From a virus, in the IMG/VR virus record IMGVR_UViG_3300046809_000438, positions 1 through 43,873 of that record: 43,873 nt of DNA; one strand, written 5' to 3'. The notes beneath the pieces were generated by a model. It saw nothing but the letters and a program-made list of their open reading frames with translations. It was not told the DNA's origin and made no database searches. Positions 39,713 to 43,873 of this stretch are shown piece after piece (the stretch's first letter is position 1; each line of letters begins with the position of its first letter). Position numbers and translations under genes: made by a program.

Positions 39713-39763
39713 TTCAAGTTGTTGCCGCGGTTTCACCTCCGCTTGACGCGGTAACAACTTGAA
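39713..39763. repeat. Long inverted repeat A (17-bp arms)
   Basis: Arms 39713-39729 and 39747-39763 pair over 17 positions with one G-T, around a 17-base spacer. No T run follows at once. May be the end-of-late-operon terminator or a recombinase site; similar in architecture to the repeat at 41931-41978. Confidence 0.75.
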
Positions 39764-40138
39764 TGATCATCAATTTTCTTGCCGCGTTCGGACGATGGAG
39801 AGTACGATCCGGGGAACCTATAACGACCGATTGGTGATGGAAGGTCGGGGCGGGAGACGGCGATCGGGGTGGAAAAATTCAATTTTTTTTGTATTTTTGC
39901 ATTCCATTGCGCGCGCGTCCTGCGCTAAGATGCAACGCATAGGCGGCCCATAGAAGGCGCCAAAGCAGCAAAAAAGGCTTTAAATTCAGGAATTTAGCTT
40001 CGCAGAAAAGAAAAAACCCCAGGCCCTGGCAGGCTTGAGGTTTTTGGGGCCACCCGCAAAAAACTCTTTGCAATGACCTAGATGAAGGTTTGAGTTTATG
40101 CGTGTCGGCCCACTGATGCAAGCGCACAGGGGCAAGGC
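39764..40138 (+). other. rep leader region
   Basis: About 375 bases without a convincing gene. Contains an AT-rich patch (39878-39900) with TTGTAT and TTGCAT operator-like half sites, TAAGAT (39926-39931, a possible -10), and a C-rich/G-rich segment (40013-40052) able to fold. ATG at 40098 begins a short frame ahead of repA in another frame, possibly a leader peptide as in IncFII plasmids. An antisense copy-control RNA is expected here but not proven. Confidence 0.4.
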
Positions 40139-41164
40139 ATGCAGAGCTTTAACGAAGCTTGCAGTGTGCTTCCACGGATGTGGGGTACGCGCGAGTATGG
40201 TTTTCCGGGGCTTTACCTGGGAACAGGCAACCGATGCGGGCACGATCCGCAGAAACTGGCCGTTGATCGGCTGGATCTGCACGCCCCGCGCGGCGGCAAA
40301 TGGCCGCGTCTTATTCAAGACGGGATCGATCGCATTCAGGCGTATTTCAATGACGCCGACGCGCTGGAGCCGCTGGCCCACCTCTCCAAAAAACACAACA
40401 AAGACGGCACACCGCGGCAAAACCGCAGCGAGGCGCGCGAAGGGCATGCCCTGGTGCTGTCGGTGATCTTTACCTACCTCGACCTCAAGTCGTTGCGGGT
40501 GGGCTACTACACCACCGCCGCCACGTTCGTCAGCATTTCCTTTCTGGACATCGCCCGGCGTTGCGCCATGACCTGCCAGGTCAAGGCGCGCGACGACGCG
40601 GGCCAGATCATCGCCGGCAAATACAAAGAAGTGCCCACCTCGCGTTTCTGGCGCACCGTGCGCGACCTCAAAAAAGCCGGCGCCATCAGCGTGTTCGAGC
40701 AGTACGAGGAAAAGGACGCCGGCAAGCGCGCCCTGACCGCGATCAAGGCCTTTAGCGCAAAATTCCTGCGCCTGATTACCGGCTGGAACCCCAAGCGTAT
40801 CGAGAAAGCGCGCAAGAACGCGAATGGCCGTGTGATGGGCTTCCTGCTGGGCGCGAGCGACGCCGGCGTCGAGAACGTCAACCAGCGTAAGCGCTTGGTT
40901 AAAGAGATTGAGTCGGCCAACGTCAAGCGCGAGCTGTTCGGCGCGCCCACCGCCAAAAACCGCCAGCCGGCCGTCGGTGACGCCCGCCAGTCTATCGAGG
41001 ACGCGCTGCAGCAAGAATACGCCGAGCATGAAGCCCAGGTGCTGGCCAGCATCACCGCCGCCCTGGGCCGGCCACCGCGCGGCATGGAGCAGCTGAAACT
41101 GCAGGCCCAGCATGGCCACCTCAGCCGCGACGACTTTAGGCGTCGACGACTCGCCGGCAGCTAG
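40139..41164 (+). CDS. repA: Plasmid replication initiator, IncFII RepA family
   Basis: 341 residues with GGGGCAAGG before the ATG. The core matches the IncFII/L/M RepA pattern (PF02387): REGHALVLSVIFTYLDLKSL with LRVG, then VPTSRFWRTVRDLKKAGAIS, then ALTAIKAFSAKFLRLITGW followed by a basic helix KRIEKARKNANGR. It would initiate plasmid replication at an origin that in this family lies downstream of repA. This explains how the prophage persists without integrating. Confidence 0.8.
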   Translation: MQSFNEACSVLPRMWGTREYGFPGLYLGTGNRCGHDPQKLAVDRLDLHAPRGGKWPRLIQDGIDRIQAYFNDADALEPLAHLSKKHNKDGTPRQNRSEAREGHALVLSVIFTYLDLKSLRVGYYTTAATFVSISFLDIARRCAMTCQVKARDDAGQIIAGKYKEVPTSRFWRTVRDLKKAGAISVFEQYEEKDAGKRALTAIKAFSAKFLRLITGWNPKRIEKARKNANGRVMGFLLGASDAGVENVNQRKRLVKEIESANVKRELFGAPTAKNRQPAVGDARQSIEDALQQEYAEHEAQVLASITAALGRPPRGMEQLKLQAQHGHLSRDDFRRRRLAGS

Positions 41165-42058
41165 TCCGCCACCCTCCCCCGCTTCCCGCCATCCTCCCCC
41201 TGAACGCCAGGGCGCCCCGCTATGGGCGCTTTCTGGCGTTTCTGCGTTGATCCCTCCCCCATTCCCCCGCCATACGTGCCAGGCCCGCCCAAAACGGCCG
41301 TAGCGCACGACAAACACCCCTCCCGGCCCATGCAACACCGCACAAATGCCGGCGCGTGCGCCGCGCATAGAAATTTAACTCACACCCCCCCAATATTAAG
41401 TCGCTCTAGAGTTGATTTAAGTCCGTGTTGGTCTTTCCCGGTATACAACCAGAGAAGCCTGGCCAGGCTGCGCCTGTCCTAGTAATGCCTCGGCGATGCC
41501 GAGAACGGTTTGTTTACGCCTGAGCTTCGCCCAGGCTACTCAGCCGCCCGCAATTCGTGCCTACGGCACGGCGGGGCCCACGCAGCTCGCCGGGGCGCCC
41601 GCCGCCGTTTCGTCAGTAAGGCGCCTTACTCCCCCTGCAGGCCGGCCGATCCCTCGGCACGCCGCACCACCACCGTATCGGCCTTTGGGTGAACAGGCGC
41701 CGGCCGTTGGCCTGGTCGGCGCGCAAGCGCGCCAGCGATCAGTAACGGGGGTGCCCTGTCGAGTTTTGTTCGGCCCTGGCCACGTCTGCGCCTGCCTGGG
41801 CGGTTTCCCGGTTAATGCCAGGTCAGCGGTGCACCTGGTCAATGGTGCGGCCTGGGCGGCGTTCTGCGCGGTAGCTCGGCGATCGAGCGGGCCAGGCGTT
41901 CCGGCCGGCGCATGGCGCGCCGTTGTTAACAGGCTCAAAGATCCTAAATAAAGCTGTACGTGTAGGATCTTTGAGCCTATAGTTCGTTCCGTTGGTGGCA
42001 TGCAGAAAGCCACTCGACTTCTGAGGGGGCTCGTCATGCCGCCGACGGAGAACGAGAT
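41165..42058. other. Palindrome-rich non-coding region; candidate origin
   Basis: Nearly 900 bases after repA. A strong hairpin (AACGCCAG 41203-41210 with CTGGCGTT 41233-41240, inner GCGCCC/GGGCGC) directly after repA resembles a CIS-type stop. Then an AT-richer patch (41390-41425), and a series of exact palindromes: 41456-41469, 41489-41503, 41556-41570, 41615-41630 and 41718-41733. Open frames here lack ribosome sites and look like shadows. In IncFII plasmids CIS and ori follow repA, so the origin is probably here. Confidence 0.55.
41931..41978. repeat. Long inverted repeat B (16-bp perfect arms)
   Basis: AGGCTCAAAGATCCTA (41931-41946) and its exact reverse complement (41963-41978) around a 16-base spacer. 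No T run. Resembles repeat A in size and spacing; with it, flanks the rep/origin segment. Confidence 0.85.
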
Positions 42059-42346
42059 TTGAAACTTTCTGAGGTGGCGACCATCCGCACACACTTTCCC
42101 GAGGCGCATTTCTGGATCGTGCGGCGGGGCTCAGCGGCGCGGTGCGGCGAGCCTACCCGGGTGTTTAACCCCGAGCATATCGGGGTGCGGGTAGAGCGGA
42201 CCGACCTACTGTTACCGGATTACCTGTTCTACTGCTTCGCGGCGATTCATCAGCGCGGCAGCTGGCAGGCGGTGGCAACCGGGACGCTGAGCCTGGTCAA
42301 TATCCGTGTTTCAGACGTTCGACGTATCGAGCTGTCACCACGGTGA
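42059..42346 (+). CDS. Single-domain HsdS-like (type I restriction specificity) protein
   Basis: 95 residues from TTG 42059, 8 bases after GGAG. MKLSEVATIRTHFPEAHFWI at the start, DLLLPDYLFYCFAAIHQRGS WQAVATGT and SLVNIRVSDVRRIELSP at the end match one target-recognition half-domain plus conserved region of HsdS proteins. No HsdM or HsdR is present. It might redirect a host type I system or have lost that link. The start codon choice is uncertain. Confidence 0.6.
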   Translation: MKLSEVATIRTHFPEAHFWIVRRGSAARCGEPTRVFNPEHIGVRVERTDLLLPDYLFYCFAAIHQRGSWQAVATGTLSLVNIRVSDVRRIELSPR

Positions 42347-42350
42347 GAAA

Positions 42351-42366
42351 GGGGCCGCAAGGCCCC
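42351..42366 (+). promoter_or_regulatory. GCAA-tetraloop hairpin
   Basis: GGGGCC-GCAA-GGCCCC right after the HsdS-like stop. No T run; probably limits or stabilises the mRNA between the two genes. Confidence 0.5.
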
Positions 42367-42399
42367 GGACTCTCAACCGAACACATAGGGGATACAGGC

Positions 42400-42810
42400 A
42401 TGCACATTGATTTGCCGCCGATCGCGGATCAGCTGGAACTGATTTTCGAGCAGGCCACCAAGGACGCCATCGTCCAGCTGAAACACAATCTCCAGGCGCC
42501 GCGTGTGCCTGGGCAAACCGAGGTGGACGAAAGCCTTTACCCGCGCACGCATTTATTGCGTGAGCGTGAGGGCTGGGAGCCGCCGCACCGCGACATTGTG
42601 GGCGCCTACTTTCGCCACTTTCAGGCGCATTTTCCCCAGTACGGCACCGACGCCAAGCTGGCCGAGCTGCTGGGACTGTCGGCCGCTCGGCGGGTGCGCG
42701 CCTTCAAGGACGGCAGCAAGCGGGCGCCTTATGGGATCTGGCGGCGTTTTCTAGTGATGACCGGCCGCGCGCCGCAGGAAATTATCCAGGTCCTGGCGTT
42801 TATGGGGTAA
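42400..42810 (+). CDS. HTH-containing plasmid protein
   Basis: 136 residues from ATG 42400 (AGGGG and ACAGG upstream). N-terminal helix (PPIADQLELIFEQATKDAIV), then an HTH-like end: GTDAKLAELLGLSAARRVRA, FKDGSKRAPYGIWRRFLVMT. Probably a DNA-binding regulator of the rep region. No named family. Confidence 0.65.
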   Translation: MHIDLPPIADQLELIFEQATKDAIVQLKHNLQAPRVPGQTEVDESLYPRTHLLREREGWEPPHRDIVGAYFRHFQAHFPQYGTDAKLAELLGLSAARRVRAFKDGSKRAPYGIWRRFLVMTGRAPQEIIQVLAFMG

Positions 42811-42829
42811 ACCGCGGCAATCTGCGCGG

Positions 42830-42896
42830 GTATCTATTAGGTGTTTTTTGTGTATCTAAAGGATATCTAATGGATATCATAAGGATATTAAAAAGG
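42830..42896. repeat. Third 11-bp repeat array
   Basis: GTATCTAAAGG (42852), ATATCTAATGG (42863), ATATCATAAGG (42874) and ATATTAAAAAGG (42885) run in 11-base register. A further GTATCTATTAG lies 22 bases earlier (42830). Same family as the arrays around parA. Placed before the 42969 gene. Confidence 0.85.
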
Positions 42897-42968
42897 TGTT
42901 GATTTTGCGGTGAGCCGTCGGCATGATGTGACGCATTGATTAAGCCCTTTGAGTCGGAGCGCGGCGCG

Positions 42969-43658
42969 ATGAAAGACCCCCTAGACCATCAGACCCTTGA
43001 CCTGGTCGAAGCCGCCAAGCGGCCCTTGAGTCCCGCCGAGCGGCAGAAGCGTCGCCGCGACAGGGTCCGCGAGCTGAAAGCCGCCGAAGGCCTGCGCACG
43101 GTGCTGCTGTCCGAAGACGAGCGCCGCCTGGTGGAGCAACTGCGCGAGCAGAAAGCCGCCCAGGCGCCCGAGGGTGTGCAGGCGATCGCCCTGACCCAAA
43201 CGGATCGTATGGTGTTGAGCCTGGGGCTGTTGGCCCATGAGGATCTGCACCACCGGCCCAAAGACTGGGAAGCCACGAAAAAACCCGGGTTTGACGCGCT
43301 ACTGCGCAAGCTGTGGCCCGAGGGGGATAACGGCCGTTACCTGGCCGAGCCTGAGCGCAGCACCCGCCGGCCATCCGCGTTTTTGCGCGACCAGTTGGAC
43401 GCCGCGCGGGTGGAAAATCAGCGCCTGAAAAGCGCCCTGCAGGAGATTGCCGCCGAAGTCGGCGGCGGGGTTGCCGCGCCCGTACCAGCCTCAGCGTCGG
43501 AAGTGGCCGAGCTGCGGCAACGGATCGCGAGCCTAGAGCAAGAAAACAGCTTGCTGGAAGGCGAGCGCAACGGTGCGCTGGGGGCGGTCAAGGTGTACGT
43601 GGCGCGTTTACAGAACGCCGAGCTGTCGACCGACTACCGCCGGCAGCCGGGCGAATGA
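42969..43658 (+). CDS. DNA-binding-like coiled-coil protein
   Basis: 229 residues from ATG 42969 (CGGAG upstream). N-terminal basic part (PLSPAERQKRRRDRVRELKA) leading to GLRTVLLSEDERRLVEQLRE, which has an RHH-like strand then helix. C-terminal coiled coil (RVENQRLKSALQEIAAEV, ELRQRIASLEQENSLLEGER). The layout recalls KfrA-type plasmid proteins, which bind DNA near their promoter and form filaments. The 11-bp array just upstream is a natural operator. Family assignment uncertain. Confidence 0.7.
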   Translation: MKDPLDHQTLDLVEAAKRPLSPAERQKRRRDRVRELKAAEGLRTVLLSEDERRLVEQLREQKAAQAPEGVQAIALTQTDRMVLSLGLLAHEDLHHRPKDWEATKKPGFDALLRKLWPEGDNGRYLAEPERSTRRPSAFLRDQLDAARVENQRLKSALQEIAAEVGGGVAAPVPASASEVAELRQRIASLEQENSLLEGERNGALGAVKVYVARLQNAELSTDYRRQPGE

Positions 43659-43704
43659 CCGGACGTGACGCGTAACGGCGGACTAGAATAATGCGGGTGG
43701 GGGC

Positions 43705-43733
43705 TTGTCTAGTGTACCTTAAAGGTACATAAT
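43705..43733 (+). promoter_or_regulatory. Operator-controlled promoter of the small-gene operon
   Basis: TTGTCT (43705-43710), 17-base spacer, CATAAT (43728-43733). The spacer holds TGTACCTTAAAGGTACA (43713-43729), 8-bp perfect arms about one central base. A regulator bound here would shut the operon starting at base 41 across the join. This palindrome differs from the RTRCAA operators and from the 11-bp repeats, so a different regulator is implied. Confidence 0.65.
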
Positions 43734-43746
43734 GTGCCTCAAGGGA

Positions 43747-43873
43747 AACGCACACCGCGCGACCCGCCACCCGAAAGGATGAACCCATGCAGGAATTCAA
43801 CATGACCACCGCCGAACTGGAAAAGGTCCACGTCGAAATCGCCAAACTGATGGCCGAGACCAAAAAGCTCAAC
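43747..43873. repeat. Terminal direct repeat, right copy
   Basis: Exact copy of bases 1-127. Should be trimmed when closing the circle; it contains a second, truncated copy of the first gene. Confidence 0.9.
43787..43873 (+). CDS. Partial second copy of the first small gene
   Basis: First 29 codons of the coiled-coil membrane protein, cut by the end of the window. Not a separate gene; it is the overlap of the circular join. Confidence 0.9.
   Translation, partial: MQEFNMTTAELEKVHVEIAKLMAETKKLN

Noticed and set aside
39713-39763. Possible telomere-resolution site (N15-like linear prophage)
   Set aside because: The dyad has a 17-base unpaired centre, and no protelomerase gene is present. The recombinase is of ordinary integrase layout.
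39986-41368. 460-codon minus-strand frame opposite repA
   Set aside because: Shadow frame; RepA on the plus strand has family motifs and a ribosome site.
41496-41951. 151-codon plus-strand frame after repA
   Set aside because: No ribosome site, composition matches a shadow in GC-rich palindromic DNA, and no motif is visible.
1-43873. tRNA, rRNA or insertion-sequence content
   Set aside because: I saw no cloverleaf-like tRNA sequence, no rRNA, and no transposase or IS-type terminal inverted repeats. A covariance-model scan would be needed to exclude small RNAs.

Overview
This window is almost certainly one complete circular genome of about 43,746 bp. The first 127 bases recur exactly as the last 127, so the ends join. 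It reads as a temperate Pseudomonas phage-plasmid: GC-rich DNA, GAAAGGA-type ribosome sites and Pseudomonas-like small proteins point to that host group (an inference). It combines three sources: a lambda-type head and DNA-packaging set (Nu1/gpA terminase, gpW, gpB portal, S49 protease, gpD, gpE), a Mu-type contractile tail (gpL sheath to gp48, fibre and Tfa), and a plasmid backbone (IncFII-family RepA, ParA plus a ribbon-helix-helix partner).

Layout. 43677-4180: an operator-controlled operon of small, mostly unrecognised genes, including a stand-alone FtsK-gamma-like winged helix. 4319-5788: partition locus with tandem 11-bp repeats on both sides of parA. 5811-7233 (minus strand): a membrane-anchored LuxR-type HTH protein, a small helical protein and an S24-family repressor. 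7399-10534: early genes including a Q-type antiterminator and two LytTR-like proteins. 10656-11948: tyrosine recombinase. 12031-13714: delayed-early small genes, including a tandem paralogue pair and a lipoprotein. 13743-13993: late promoter followed at once by two terminators, as at lambda pR'. 13994-17340: lysis genes (holin, SAR endolysin, Rz/Rz1) and small membrane proteins. 17341-26420: packaging and head. 26417-39674: tail. 39675-42058: rep leader, repA and a palindrome-rich non-coding stretch that is the best origin candidate. 42059-43658: HsdS-like single domain, HTH protein, and a coiled-coil DNA-binding-like protein behind a third 11-bp repeat array.

How it may work together. In the prophage state the element is probably a low-copy circular plasmid kept by RepA and ParA/RHH, with the recombinase available for multimer resolution or integration. 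The S24 repressor faces the early genes across a spacer with two 17-bp operators of the form RTRCAA-N5-TTGYAY. The same operator recurs before the 6510 minus-strand gene and before 12031, and a degenerate one lies before the late promoter. On induction Q would read through the two leader terminators and through further terminators placed between late genes. The LytTR pair and the LuxR-type protein are extra regulators not expected in a lambda or Mu circuit. The repressor lacks recognisable autocleavage features, so induction may not be the standard SOS route.

All functions come from reading the sequence and recalled family patterns. No database search was run.
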